Assembly (NCBI GenBank): GCA_945896675.1
Contig: CAMDEM010000021.1
Coordinates: 1-35,016, forward strand
Length of the DNA stretch: 35,016 bases
Origin: Cyanobium sp. NIES-981
Lineage (GTDB): Bacteria; Cyanobacteriota; Cyanobacteriia; PCC-6307; Cyanobiaceae
Direction of reading: 5' to 3'
Within the stretch, counting starts at the first letter, position 1; each line of letters opens with the position of its first letter. The position numbers were made by a program, and so were the translations under genes. Shown piece after piece: positions 1 to 7,976 of this stretch. A model generated the notes under the pieces. It had not been told where the DNA came from, ran no database searches, and saw only the letters and a list, made by a program, of their open reading frames with translations.

Positions 1-1227
1 GATCGCGTTACGGAAACCACCGACGAGCTCAAGAAGCTCATGACCGAGTTCCAAAAGGAACTCGCGATCCTCAAGGGCCGTGTTGATGGCCTCGACGCCC
101 GCGTTGGCGTGCTGGAAGCCAACCAGTTTTCCACCACCACCAAGCTGAAGGGCATCGCGGTGATGACCCTGGGCGCTGGCTCCAATGGTGCCGTTGCTGG
201 TGTGGCAAACACCAACAGCCTTCAGGATCACATCGCGTTCAACTACGACGTGAAACTGAACCTGGACACCAGCTTCACCGGTAAGGATTTGCTGCGCACC
301 ACCCTGCGTGGCAACAATTTCCAAAACAGCACTTTTGGTGGTGCCGGCAGCTTCGCTCTGGCCGATGCTTCCAACCCCAGCAACGTGTCGGGTGATGCCG
401 TCGCGATCAACCGCCTGTTCTACCAATTCCCCGTTGGTGAAGCCTGGACCGCCACCTTCGGTGCCAAGGTCCGCCAGGACGACATGCTGGCCATGTGGCC
501 TTCTGCCTACAACGCCGATCCGATCCTGGATCGCATGACTTACGCCGGTGCTTCAGGTGCCTACAGCCTCAACATGGGTGCCGGTGTTGGCCTCTCTTAC
601 AAGAAGAACGGATTCAGCGTCAGCGCCAACTACATCTCCAACCAGCTGGCTTCTGGTAACAGCAGTGTGGCTGCAACCAACGGCGTTACCACCGACACCA
701 ATGCCACTGGTTCTGGCATTGGCGCTGCTTCCACCACCACCGCTCAGGTCGGCTACGCCGCTGAAAACTGGGGTATGGCCTTTGCCTATACCTACGCCAA
801 CAGCGCTGCGCTGACTGCTCTCAACGACGCCAACGCCAGCTACGTCTCCAAAGGTTCTAATGCCCTTGGCTTCAGTGCCTACTGGCAGCCCAAGCAAACT
901 GGCATTATCCCTTCGATCAGTGCCGGCGTTGGCACCGTTTACTACAGCGGTACTGGCAATAGCCCTTCCAGCGGTAACAACAACACCACCTGGCAGGTTG
1001 CTCTCCAGTGGAACGATGCCTTCATCAAGGGCAACGCCCTGGGTATGGCCTATGGCGACATGCAAACCGGTGGGAACAGCACTGCTCCTACCAATGCCTA
1101 CGAACTGTTCTACAAGTTCCAGGTGACCGACAACATCTCGGTGACCCCTGCGTTCTTCTGGATCGACAACTACGGCACCAATCCCGCCAGCACTGGCGGT
1201 CTGGTCAAGACCACCTTCAAGTTCTGA
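1..1227 (+). CDS. Iron-uptake/OprB-type outer-membrane porin with SLH domain, 5'-truncated by the window
   Basis: The reading frame is open from base 1, so the start and the expected N-terminal signal peptide and SLH domain lie outside the window; 408 codons are visible. The first ~40 residues form a coiled-coil stretch rich in Leu, Lys and Glu (ELKKLM...ILKGRVDGLDARV). A long Gly/Asn/Ser/Thr-rich part with alternating aromatic residues follows, typical of a beta-barrel, and the protein ends in TTFKF with the terminal Phe used for outer-membrane insertion. This is the layout of cyanobacterial SomA/SomB-like porins: SLH domain binding the peptidoglycan-linked polymer, coiled coil, OprB barrel. 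Codon use favours AAC, ACC and GGT, consistent with high expression. Which solute it passes (iron, inorganic ions) is family knowledge and cannot be read here. Confidence 0.88.
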   Translation, partial: DRVTETTDELKKLMTEFQKELAILKGRVDGLDARVGVLEANQFSTTTKLKGIAVMTLGAGSNGAVAGVANTNSLQDHIAFNYDVKLNLDTSFTGKDLLRTTLRGNNFQNSTFGGAGSFALADASNPSNVSGDAVAINRLFYQFPVGEAWTATFGAKVRQDDMLAMWPSAYNADPILDRMTYAGASGAYSLNMGAGVGLSYKKNGFSVSANYISNQLASGNSSVAATNGVTTDTNATGSGIGAASTTTAQVGYAAENWGMAFAYTYANSAALTALNDANASYVSKGSNALGFSAYWQPKQTGIIPSISAGVGTVYYSGTGNSPSSGNNNTTWQVALQWNDAFIKGNALGMAYGDMQTGGNSTAPTNAYELFYKFQVTDNISVTPAFFWIDNYGTNPASTGGLVKTTFKF

Positions 1228-1342
1228 TCTTGAGCGAGCTCCTTTGGAGTTCGCCAAATCAAAGCCGGGCCTGGTTCCTCACACATTTCCAGGCCCACCC
1301 TTTTCAAAACAGTCCTCCCCTTCTCACCACTTTTCCTCAATC

Positions 1343-1368
1343 AACCCCGGCGCAAGCTGGGGTTTTTT
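1343..1368 (+). terminator. Rho-independent terminator of the porin gene
   Basis: The hairpin AACCCCGGC-gcaa-GCTGGGGTT (with one G-T pair and a GNRA-like loop) is followed directly by a run of six T. It lies about 115 bases after the porin stop codon and before the J-domain gene, so it should end the porin transcript. The rest of the 203-base gap (1228-1430) shows nothing else clear. Confidence 0.85.
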
Positions 1369-1430
1369 ATTGCCCTGGATTGAGCCGTGCTGTATGGCCC
1401 AGTTGATCCATCGCCGATGATGGAGGGCCC

Positions 1431-2156
1431 TTGCTGGGTGTTCCTTTGCAGCATCCGTCCCTTACGGCCGATCCCTATCGGGTGTTAGGCGTTTCGCCCC
1501 AGGCCAGTGCCACCGAAATCAAGGCGGCCTACCGCGCCCTGGTGAAGCAGCACCATCCAGATGCGGGCGGTGATGCCACCACAATCCTGGCCCTTAATGC
1601 CGCCTGGGAGGTGCTTGGCGATCAGGAGCGCCGCGCCGCCTTTGATCGGCGCTCAAGCGTGGCTGGTGTTGGGGCTGCTGCTGCAGGTGGTCCAGGGACA
1701 TCAGGGTCGTCCGCCGGCCGGGGCACCAAGGTTCCAAGAACCAAGGGCAGTACGGCAGAGCATGCAGCCCTGGAGGTCTGGATGGCCAGCGTGTACGCGC
1801 CAATTGATCGCAATTTGGGTCAGGTGATTAATCCCTTTGCCGCCCAGCTCAAGCAGCTCTCGGCTGATCCCTATGACGATCACTTGATGGAGCTGTTTTG
1901 CACCTATCTCGAACAATCCCAGCAGAAAATGCTCAAGGTGGAAGCCCTCTATCGCTCGGCCATGGCTCCCTTACTCGCTAAAGGATTTTCCCTGCAGCTG
2001 TATCACTGTTTCGCCCAGGTGAAGGACGCCCTCGTGGATCTGGAGCGCTACACCATGGGATATGTGGATTCCTACTTACGCGATGGCCGCGAGTTGATGC
2101 GAGAAGCCAAGCGTTTGCGCACGGCGCTCCACCAGGCCAAGCGGGCTTTTGGCTAA
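1431..2156 (+). CDS. J-domain (DnaJ-like) protein
   Basis: 241 residues. The N-terminal J domain (about residues 14-75) begins with DPYRVLGV and carries the HPD tripeptide at residues 42-44, the part that stimulates the ATPase of DnaK/Hsp70. There is no G/F-rich linker of the DnaJ type, no zinc-finger repeats and no canonical C-terminal substrate domain. Instead there is a Gly/Ala/Ser-rich linker (about 83-108) and a helical C-terminal part of unknown role, so this is a class C J protein. The start is TTG at 1431 with GGAGGG only 3 bases upstream; a second in-frame TTG at 1446 is possible. The stop touches the convergent ndhO stop with no spacing. Confidence 0.85.
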   Translation: MLGVPLQHPSLTADPYRVLGVSPQASATEIKAAYRALVKQHHPDAGGDATTILALNAAWEVLGDQERRAAFDRRSSVAGVGAAAAGGPGTSGSSAGRGTKVPRTKGSTAEHAALEVWMASVYAPIDRNLGQVINPFAAQLKQLSADPYDDHLMELFCTYLEQSQQKMLKVEALYRSAMAPLLAKGFSLQLYHCFAQVKDALVDLERYTMGYVDSYLRDGRELMREAKRLRTALHQAKRAFG

Positions 2157-2414
2157 TCAGCAAGCTTCCAGTTGATCCAGGCGCAGCCATACATCGGGTA
2201 CGGGTCTGCGCCAGCGCAGCTGGGCATAGTCACCTTTGAGGGCCAGAATTTCACCGGGGCCTTCAAAGATGTATTGGGGCGGTGTGGGATCGCTCGCCCC
2301 AGCTTCCGTACTGCCCAGGTAAGCCACCTGGCATACGCGCACCAGGCTTCCTTTTTTCAGTGGTGACGGCGCAGCAGGCGCGCTGGCGGCCGGGGTGGGG
2401 AGTGTTTCGTCCAT
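2157..2414 (-). CDS. ndhO: NAD(P)H-quinone oxidoreductase (NDH-1) subunit O
   Basis: 85 residues. After a Pro/Ala-rich N-terminus of about 18 residues, the core starts with KKGSLVRV and continues through SDPTPPQYIFEGPGEI, KGDYAQLRWR and the closing VWLRLDQLE, which are the recognisable blocks of NdhO. NdhO is a small peripheral subunit of the thylakoid NDH-1 complex used in cyclic electron flow and respiration; it belongs to the oxygenic-photosynthesis-specific set of subunits. Family members are usually about 70-80 residues, so the length fits, with the extra residues in the N-terminal tail. The gene stands alone, convergent with the J-domain gene and divergent from the TIGR01777 gene across a 99-base gap. 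Confidence 0.88.
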   Translation of the reverse strand: MDETLPTPAASAPAAPSPLKKGSLVRVCQVAYLGSTEAGASDPTPPQYIFEGPGEILALKGDYAQLRWRRPVPDVWLRLDQLEAC

Positions 2415-2513
2415 GGCTACGGATCAATCTTTGAAGCAGGCTAAATCGGCTTGCCCTGCGTTAGTCCCCTGCCGGCGCCCTAGCCTCCCGGCACTGCGAT
2501 CGGGGAGCTGCCT

Positions 2514-3449
2514 GTGCGTTTGTTGTTGCTGGGCTGCTCGGGTTTTGTGGGGCGCGAGTTGGTGCCCTTTTTGCTCGAACTCGGCCACACCATCACCGTG
2601 GTGAGCCGCCACGGGAATCCCTTCCCAACCCTGGCCAGTGAGCGGTTGTCTTGCCTGCAGCTGGATCCATCGGATCCAACCTCCTGGCAGCACGATCGGC
2701 TGGAGATGGCTCTCTCCCAGGCCGATGGGGTGGTGAACCTGGCGGGCGAGCCGATCGCGGAGAAGCGCTGGAGCCCCTCCCATTGTCAGCTGCTTTTGCA
2801 GAGCCGGGTGCGTACCACCGAACTGCTGGTGGCTGCCATTGGCGCCCTCGAGAAGCGGCCCGCGGTGCTAATCAACGGCTCTGCCGTGGGGTTCTATGGC
2901 TCCAGTACCAGCGCCCACTTCACAGAGGCAAGCCCGGCCGGATCGGATTTCCTGGCGGAGATCTGCCAGCAATGGGAAGCGGCCTCAGCCCCGGCGAGCA
3001 GCGTCTGCCGCTTGGTCACCCTGCGGATCGGCATCGTGCTTGGCCCCGATGGGGGTGCCCTGGGCAAGATGTTGCCCGTGTTCCGCATGGGCTTTGGTGG
3101 GCCGGTGGGTTCGGGGCGCCAATGGATGAGTTGGATCCAGCGCCACGATCTCTGCCGGCTGGTCGCTGCCGCTTTGGAGGATGCCGCTTACCAAGGCACT
3201 TACAACGCCGTGGGCCCTGAACCCAGCACCATGGCGGCTTTTGCTTCAGGCCTGGGCCAGGCTTTGGGCCGCCCCAGCCTGTTGCCGGTACCGGGTCCGA
3301 TCCTGCAGTTGCTCCTCGGTGATGGGGCCCAGGTGGTCTTGGAGGGCCAGCAGGTGCTCCCCGAGCGGCTGCTGGCCCAGGGCTTTGTGTTTAATTACGG
3401 CCAGCTCAGCGCTGCGCTCGCCGCTGCCACCAGCTCAGCACGCCGCTGA
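2514..3449 (+). CDS. TIGR01777-family NAD(P)-dependent epimerase/oxidoreductase
   Basis: 311 residues, start GTG with GGGGAG about 8 bases upstream. The N-terminus is a Rossmann fold with GCSGFVG at residues 7-13 (GxxGxxG pattern). NLAGEPIAEKRW in the middle is the signature of the TIGR01777 group (related to E. coli YfcH and the plant SulA-like protein), and the C-terminal ~50 residues (LLGDGAQVVLEGQQVLPERL) match the DUF1731 tail. It is a short-chain dehydrogenase/epimerase-type enzyme whose substrate is not known. Its last 44 bases overlap the convergent small membrane protein gene. Confidence 0.85.
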   Translation: MRLLLLGCSGFVGRELVPFLLELGHTITVVSRHGNPFPTLASERLSCLQLDPSDPTSWQHDRLEMALSQADGVVNLAGEPIAEKRWSPSHCQLLLQSRVRTTELLVAAIGALEKRPAVLINGSAVGFYGSSTSAHFTEASPAGSDFLAEICQQWEAASAPASSVCRLVTLRIGIVLGPDGGALGKMLPVFRMGFGGPVGSGRQWMSWIQRHDLCRLVAAALEDAAYQGTYNAVGPEPSTMAAFASGLGQALGRPSLLPVPGPILQLLLGDGAQVVLEGQQVLPERLLAQGFVFNYGQLSAALAAATSSARR

Positions 3450-3663
3450 GGATGGCGGCTCCCATCAGCAGGCCAATGGCCGGCGTAAACAGGGGTTCCC
3501 AGAGCCGTTGAAACAGCTCCAGGGGGGCCTCAATCTTTTGGCTGTGCAGGGTCACCGCTACGGCAAACCACAGCGCTCCGGCAATCACCACAAACACATC
3601 CACCACCAACACCGTGTCGAAGGCCCCTTTGATGCGCTGCAAGGTGGTGGGAGGTTCAGCCAT
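3406..3663 (-). CDS. Small conserved-looking membrane protein, unknown function
   Basis: 85 residues from the ATG at 3663. Two hydrophobic segments are visible, about residues 18-40 (VLVVDVFVVIAGALWFAVAV) and 58-75 (IGLLMGAAILSGVLSWW), with an Arg-rich C-terminus. I do not recognise a named family. The ATG overlaps the end of the LpxB-related gene by 8 bases (ATGGCTGA), which points to translational coupling in one minus-strand unit. The 3' end overlaps the convergent TIGR01777 gene by 44 bases. An in-frame start 90 bases further upstream exists but would lie inside the LpxB-related gene and adds an unconvincing Gln/Arg/Ser-rich leader. Confidence 0.72.
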   Translation of the reverse strand: MAEPPTTLQRIKGAFDTVLVVDVFVVIAGALWFAVAVTLHSQKIEAPLELFQRLWEPLFTPAIGLLMGAAILSGVLSWWQRRAQR

Positions 3664-4921
3664 GGTTTTGGCCTGACGTTGCGGGGATGCGCTCCATGAT
3701 CGCTGTTGCGATCTGCACGCTGCCGCCAGCGGCCCCAATGCGCTCGGCCCCAAGGGCGGCGAGCTGACGCCTCCAGCGGGGCCCCGCTCCCGGATCCGCT
3801 AGGGCGGCCAACTGCTCGGCGGCTAGGTCGGCGGTGGCCTGCCCCGCTGCCGCGCTTCCGGGCTTATCCGTGGCGCAACTCACCCCTGGACCTAGCAGGC
3901 GCCGTTGGGCTTCTGCAAATTTCGCCGTGAATTGGGGCCCGCGCCCGCAGAGCTGCAGCACGGGCTTGCCGAGGCCAACGGCCTGTTCGCTGGCGGTGCC
4001 CGCACTGGCGAGGACCAGGTCTGCCCGGTTCAAAATCGCCGCAAATTGGCCCCAGCCCAGTTCCACCTGCCAGGGCCCGCGGCGCAGCAGAGACCGGCTG
4101 GGGTCGAGCTGCCAGCCCAAGGGGGCGGCCATGGCTTCAATCGCTTCCGCCGTCAGGCTTGAAACCAAGGCCGCCTGGATCCGTAGGGGCTGGCCCTGCT
4201 GCTGGCCCTCGTGCAGGCCGCTGGGCAGCCGGCTGACCACCTGCAGCATCAAGCCCAGGTTGTGGAGTGCTTCTGGCATGCGGCTGCCAGGCAAGAGGGC
4301 CAGGCTTTGGCCCTGGGGAGTGGCTTGAGCTGGGGGTTGGGCAGATGGGTGGGCGGTGTCGATGACCCCGTCGAGGAAGGGGTTTCCCGCGAAGACCACT
4401 GGCTTGCCCAGCTGGGCGCTTAGTTGGCGGGCCGTGAGGGCATCGCGGCTCCAGATCTGCACGATCAGTGGGGAGCGCAGCAGGGCTCCACAGGGCCAGG
4501 GCAGCCGCATCTGGCCCTCGTAGTGGCTCGAATAGGCCACCAGGTAAACCGCAGCCCCTGGCCCGCCCAGCCAGGCGCCGAGTACGGCCAGCAGGTCGCC
4601 CACGCCCACCACCCGTTGAAAGCGTCTGCGGTGGCGCGCCAGCCAGAGCAGGCGGCCAAGCAGGTAGGTCCACTGGCCCTCCCTGATTTCCCGCAGCTGG
4701 CCCGCCAGGCTGGTGTAGCCCAGGCCCCCGGTGCTGCACTCCCGGGTGCTGCCCAACACGGGCACCCCCACCTGGCGGTAGGGGCGGCCATGGCCCACCA
4801 GGGGCAGGGCTTCCACGGCGATGCCCCTGGCCATCAGTGCCTCGGCGATCTTGGCTCCACTGAGGTCTTCCCCGTGGCCGTTGCTGAGCAGCAGAACTGG
4901 CTTTTGGCGTAGTGCCTTCAA
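3656..4921 (-). CDS. Lipid-A-disaccharide synthase-related protein (TIGR03492 family)
   Basis: 421 residues. The N-terminus has LLLSNGHGEDLSGAKIA (SNGHGED at residues 13-19) and the C-terminal half LVLASAGTASEQAVGLGKPV, a GT-B nucleotide-sugar-binding-like pattern shared with LpxB. These mark the cyanobacterial and plastid group described as LpxB-related; its reaction is not established, and I would not call it LpxB itself. The start is TTG at 4921, whose TTGA overlaps the stop of the upstream TPR gene by 4 bases. The downstream small membrane protein gene begins inside its last codons. The three genes 5364-3406 therefore look like one coupled operon, possibly envelope-related (inference). 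Confidence 0.85.
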   Translation of the reverse strand: MKALRQKPVLLLSNGHGEDLSGAKIAEALMARGIAVEALPLVGHGRPYRQVGVPVLGSTRECSTGGLGYTSLAGQLREIREGQWTYLLGRLLWLARHRRRFQRVVGVGDLLAVLGAWLGGPGAAVYLVAYSSHYEGQMRLPWPCGALLRSPLIVQIWSRDALTARQLSAQLGKPVVFAGNPFLDGVIDTAHPSAQPPAQATPQGQSLALLPGSRMPEALHNLGLMLQVVSRLPSGLHEGQQQGQPLRIQAALVSSLTAEAIEAMAAPLGWQLDPSRSLLRRGPWQVELGWGQFAAILNRADLVLASAGTASEQAVGLGKPVLQLCGRGPQFTAKFAEAQRRLLGPGVSCATDKPGSAAAGQATADLAAEQLAALADPGAGPRWRRQLAALGAERIGAAGGSVQIATAIMERIPATSGQNHG

Positions 4922-5364
4922 GCGGCGAGCCAGGCCTTCACCTTTTCCATGGCCTTCCAGCCGGGTTTGCGCTGTAGGCCATCGGCCATGGAGCCTTCCA
5001 GTTCGGCAGCCATCTCAGGGGCCATCACCAGCACCCGTTGCACCACTTCGATGTGCTCCCGCACGCCCTTGGAGCCGGTTTCGAGCATGGCCAGGCTGAG
5101 GTTGATCCGGGCCTGGGGATCCTGGGGGTTGAGGCGCACCGCCGTTTTGGCGGCCCTCAGGCCATCGAGGGGTTGGTTGTCGAGCAGCAGCAGCCAGGCC
5201 AGGCAGGTCCAGCCCGCCGCTTGGTTGGGCTGCTGGCGGGTGATGGTGAAGAAGTCCTCGATCACGTCGCCGGCTGCAGCCCCCGCTTGGTAGCGGCCAA
5301 TGGCTTGTTCAAAAAGCGAACTGTCGTCGCCGGTTTCCAGATTGGGGTTGGGGGAGGCCGTCAT
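4918..5364 (-). CDS. Small TPR-like protein
   Basis: 148 residues, all predicted helical. Residues about 48-95 (QPNQAAGWTCLAWLLLLDNQ, then AAKTAVRLNPQDPQARINLS) fit degenerate TPR units with the usual W/L/G/Y...A...P spacing. There is no signal peptide or membrane segment, so it is probably a cytosolic adaptor. The start is ATG at 5364. It is followed by the LpxB-related gene with a TTGA overlap. The partner is unknown. Confidence 0.75.
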   Translation of the reverse strand: MTASPNPNLETGDDSSLFEQAIGRYQAGAAAGDVIEDFFTITRQQPNQAAGWTCLAWLLLLDNQPLDGLRAAKTAVRLNPQDPQARINLSLAMLETGSKGVREHIEVVQRVLVMAPEMAAELEGSMADGLQRKPGWKAMEKVKAWLAA

Positions 5365-5400
5365 GGCAGCGGCACGGGCATGGAGTGGGCTCAGATTCCC

Positions 5401-5417
5401 ATGCCGGCAGCCGGCAT
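5401..5417. repeat. Perfect 7-bp inverted repeat (hairpin) between TPR and Fe-S carrier genes
   Basis: ATGCCGG-cag-CCGGCAT forms a perfect stem with a 3-base loop inside the 92-base gap 5365-5456. No T run follows on the minus strand, where it would have to end the Fe-S carrier transcript; four T occur on the plus side at about 5426-5429. It may be a weak terminator or a 3'-end stabilising hairpin. The role is not shown by the sequence. Confidence 0.5.
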
Positions 5418-5456
5418 TCGGTCAATTTTGGCCAACGCCCACCAATCCGCTACGCC

Positions 5457-5900
5457 CTAAACCGCAAACGAACTGCCGCAGCCGCAGGTTTGGGTGGCGT
5501 TGGGGTTGGTGAAGTTGAAGCCGCCGCCAATCAGGGCCGAGGAAAAATCGAGCTGCATCCCGTAGATGTAAAGCAGGCTCTTCGGGTCGCAGATCACCTG
5601 AAAGCTGGGGGCCTCGGTGGGTTCGTAGGTGTACTGCTCATCGTCGCTGCGGATATCGGGGCTATCCACAAAATCCATGGTGTAACTCATGCCACTGCAG
5701 CCGCCTGAGCGCACTCCAACCCGCAGGATTTTGCCTTCGCCCTGCTGCTGCATCAGCGCCCCTAGCTGCTTCATGGCGGGTTCGGTGATCAAGATTCCCT
5801 TGCCGTCCTTGGCGGTGTGGGCAGCTGGTGCGGCCTGGGCGGCGGGTGCGGCCTGGGGCTCCGTGGTAGGGGCTAGGTCCGTGGCTGTATTGGGGGTCAT
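5457..5900 (-). CDS. A-type iron-sulfur cluster carrier (SufA/IscA/ErpA family)
   Basis: 147 residues from ATG at 5900. The A-type fold starts near residue 36 (ILITEPAMKQL) and contains the three conserved cysteines: C68 in SGGCSGMSY and C139/C141 in TCGCGSSF. These bind the transferred Fe-S cluster or iron. The first ~33 residues are an Ala/Pro/Thr-rich extension not needed for the fold. The open frame continues upstream past 6500, but that part is antisense to crtQ and does not resemble the family; a TTG at about 5930 is the only other plausible start. It is divergent from crtQ across a region with ordered repeats. Cyanobacteria use the SUF pathway, which supplies PSI and ferredoxin clusters; client proteins cannot be told here. 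Confidence 0.9.
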   Translation of the reverse strand: MTPNTATDLAPTTEPQAAPAAQAAPAAHTAKDGKGILITEPAMKQLGALMQQQGEGKILRVGVRSGGCSGMSYTMDFVDSPDIRSDDEQYTYEPTEAPSFQVICDPKSLLYIYGMQLDFSSALIGGGFNFTNPNATQTCGCGSSFAV

Positions 5901-5930
5901 GGCTTCGGCCGCTACGTTCTCGGACGCCAA

Positions 5931-6004
5931 CTCTATGGACCACCCAGGCTGATTGGCCCATGGCCCCGCCTGATTGGCCCACTGGGCTGGTCGAATCCAT
6001 AGAG
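5931..6004. promoter_or_regulatory. Divergent regulatory region with flanking inverted repeat and two direct repeats
   Basis: A perfect 9-bp inverted repeat, CTCTATGGA (5931-5939) and TCCATAGAG (5996-6004), flanks two identical 12-bp direct repeats CTGATTGGCCCA (5949-5960 and 5970-5981). The direct repeats are 21 bp apart, two helical turns. Each arm of the inverted repeat contains CATAGA reading outward, a plausible -10 element, so the two divergent promoters may be mirror images with paired binding sites between them. The arrangement is read directly; its use as an operator for the Fe-S carrier and crtQ genes is inference. Confidence 0.5.
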
Positions 6005-6029
6005 TCGCTCCAGTTTGTAGGGCAAGAGG

Positions 6030-7493
6030 GTGCGCGTCGCCATCGTGGGAGCAGGCCTGGCCGGGCTGGCGGCGGCCGTGGATTTGGTCGACGCGGGCCA
6101 CCAGGTGGACCTCTATGAGGCCCGCCCCTTCATGGGCGGCAAGGTGGGTAGTTGGGAAGATCCCGATGGCAACCACATCGAGATGGGGCTGCATGTCTTC
6201 TTTTTCAATTACGCCAATCTCTTTGCGCTGATGCGCAAGGTGGGCGCGATTGACAACCTCCTGCCTAAGGACCACACCCATCTGTTTGTGAACAAGGGCG
6301 GTGACCTGCGGGAACTGGATTTTCGCTTCCCGATTGGGGCCCCCTTCAATGGCTTGAAGGCCTTTTTCACCACGCCCCAGCTCGATTGGATCGACAAGCT
6401 TCGCAATGCCCTCGCCTTGGGCACGAGCCCGATCGTGCTGGGCTTGGTGAACTACGAGGCAGCCATGAAGGTGATCCGCGATCTCGATCGGATCAGCTTC
6501 CAGGATTGGTTTGTGGGCCATGGCGGCAGCCCCCGGAGTATCGAGCGGATGTGGAATCCGATTGCCTATGCCCTTGGCTTCATTGATTGCGAGGCGATTT
6601 CAGCCCGCTGCATGCTCACCATCTTCATGATGTTTGCCTCGAAAACCGAGGCCTCCAAGCTCAACCTGCTCAAGGGTTCCCCCCACCGCTGGCTCACCGG
6701 TCCCATCCTCGATTACATCCAGCAGCGCGGCGCCAAGCTGCACCTGCGCCACCGGGTGAGCGAGGTCCATTTTGAGGGCACCCGGGTCACCGGCCTCAGC
6801 TTGGGAACCCCCGACGGCGACATCCGCATCGAAGCGGATGCCTATTTGGCGGCCTGTGATGTGCCGGGCATCCAGAGGCTCTTGCCCGAGGCCTGGCGCC
6901 AATACCCCCAATTCGATGCCATTTACAAGCTCGATGCGGTGCCGGTGGCCACGGTGCAGCTCCGTTACGACGGCTGGGTCACGGAGCTTGGTGACACGCC
7001 CGAAGCCCAGGCCAACCGCAGCGACGTGGCCCATCCCGCTGGCCTCGACAACCTCCTCTATACCGCAGATGCCGATTTCAGCTGCTTCGCCGATTTGGCC
7101 CTGGCCAGCCCCGCCGATTACCGCAAGGAGGGGGTGGGTTCGCTGCTGCAGTGCGTGTTGACCCCCGGCGATCCCTGGATTCCCAAGAAGACCGAAGATA
7201 TCGTGGCCGCCACCGACGCCCAGGTGCGGGCCTTGTTCCCTTCTGCGCGCCATCTCACGCTGGTTTGGAGCAACGTGGTCAAGCTGGCCCAGTCGCTCTA
7301 TCGCGAGGCCCCTGGCATGGATCCCTACCGCCCGGAACAGCGCACCCCCATGTCCAACTTCTTCCTGGCCGGCAGCTACACCAAGCAGGACTACATCGAT
7401 TCGATGGAAGGTGCCACGATGAGCGGCCGCCTGGCGGCCGCTGTGATCCTTGAGCAGCCTGTGCAGCTCGCTGCCAACCAAGCCACTTCCTGA
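6030..7493 (+). CDS. crtQ: Zeta-carotene desaturase
   Basis: 487 residues, FAD-dependent amine-oxidase fold. The N-terminus is the dinucleotide-binding motif [17 protein letters not shown] (GxGxxG at residues 7-12) with YEAR ending the second strand. The C-terminus carries [19 protein letters not shown], the FAD-binding end seen in plant-type desaturases. [20 protein letters not shown] and the overall length identify zeta-carotene desaturase (zds/crtQ) rather than phytoene desaturase. It converts 9,9'-di-cis-zeta-carotene to prolycopene at the thylakoid membrane, passing electrons to plastoquinone. The first possible start in frame is GTG at 6030, just after an in-frame TAG at 6018. It is followed 9 bases later by an SRPBCC gene, a neighbour seen with this gene in other cyanobacteria (recalled, not checked). 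Confidence 0.92.
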   Translation: MRVAIVGAGLAGLAAAVDLVDAGHQVDLYEARPFMGGKVGSWEDPDGNHIEMGLHVFFFNYANLFALMRKVGAIDNLLPKDHTHLFVNKGGDLRELDFRFPIGAPFNGLKAFFTTPQLDWIDKLRNALALGTSPIVLGLVNYEAAMKVIRDLDRISFQDWFVGHGGSPRSIERMWNPIAYALGFIDCEAISARCMLTIFMMFASKTEASKLNLLKGSPHRWLTGPILDYIQQRGAKLHLRHRVSEVHFEGTRVTGLSLGTPDGDIRIEADAYLAACDVPGIQRLLPEAWRQYPQFDAIYKLDAVPVATVQLRYDGWVTELGDTPEAQANRSDVAHPAGLDNLLYTADADFSCFADLALASPADYRKEGVGSLLQCVLTPGDPWIPKKTEDIVAATDAQVRALFPSARHLTLVWSNVVKLAQSLYREAPGMDPYRPEQRTPMSNFFLAGSYTKQDYIDSMEGATMSGRLAAAVILEQPVQLAANQATS

Positions 7494-7502
7494 GCACTTC
7501 CC

Positions 7503-7976
7503 ATGGGCCGTTGGCTGGAACACAGTGTGACCACCGAGATCCAGGCTCCTGTGGAGCAGGTCTGGGAGGTTTGGAGCGATCTGGAGGCCATGCCCCAGTG
7601 GATGCGCTGGATCGAATCGGTCACCACCCTCGACGACCCCGACCTCACCGATTGGACCCTCGCGGCCCAGGGGTTTCGCTTCCATTGGAAGGCCCGCATT
7701 ACCCAACGGGTCGAGGCCCAGCAATTGCACTGGGAGTCGGTGGGTGGGCTGCCCACCAAAGGGGCGGTGCGCTTCTACGTCCAAACCCCCACCCAAACGG
7801 CGGTGAAGCTCACTGTCAGCTACGAGCTGCCTGGGGTCTTGGCACCGCTGATGGAACCCAGCATCCTGGGGGGAATTGTGACCAAGGAACTCCAGGCCAA
7901 CCTTGACCGCTTTCGCGACCTTGTCGAAACCCGCCATCCCGGCCCTGCTGCTGCTGCTGTTGCTGACGGGCTGTAA
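7503..7976 (+). CDS. SRPBCC-fold (polyketide cyclase/dehydrase, COQ10-like) protein
   Basis: 157 residues from ATG at 7503. The pattern EIQAPVEQVWEVWSDLEAMPQWM at the start, TLAAQGFRFHWKARITQ in the middle and the long C-terminal helix GGIVTKELQANLDRFRDLVE is typical of the START/Bet v1-like helix-grip fold, which binds a hydrophobic ligand. Its position 9 bases after crtQ suggests a ligand such as a carotenoid or quinone (inference). The C-terminal ~25 codons overlap the beginning of the next gene by 74 bases if that gene starts at 7903. Confidence 0.82.
   Translation: MGRWLEHSVTTEIQAPVEQVWEVWSDLEAMPQWMRWIESVTTLDDPDLTDWTLAAQGFRFHWKARITQRVEAQQLHWESVGGLPTKGAVRFYVQTPTQTAVKLTVSYELPGVLAPLMEPSILGGIVTKELQANLDRFRDLVETRHPGPAAAAVADGL

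Noticed and set aside
5901-6521. N-terminal extension of the Fe-S carrier frame
   Set aside because: The frame stays open over 200 codons but is antisense to the crtQ start and its promoter region, and the A-type carrier fold begins after the ATG at 5900.
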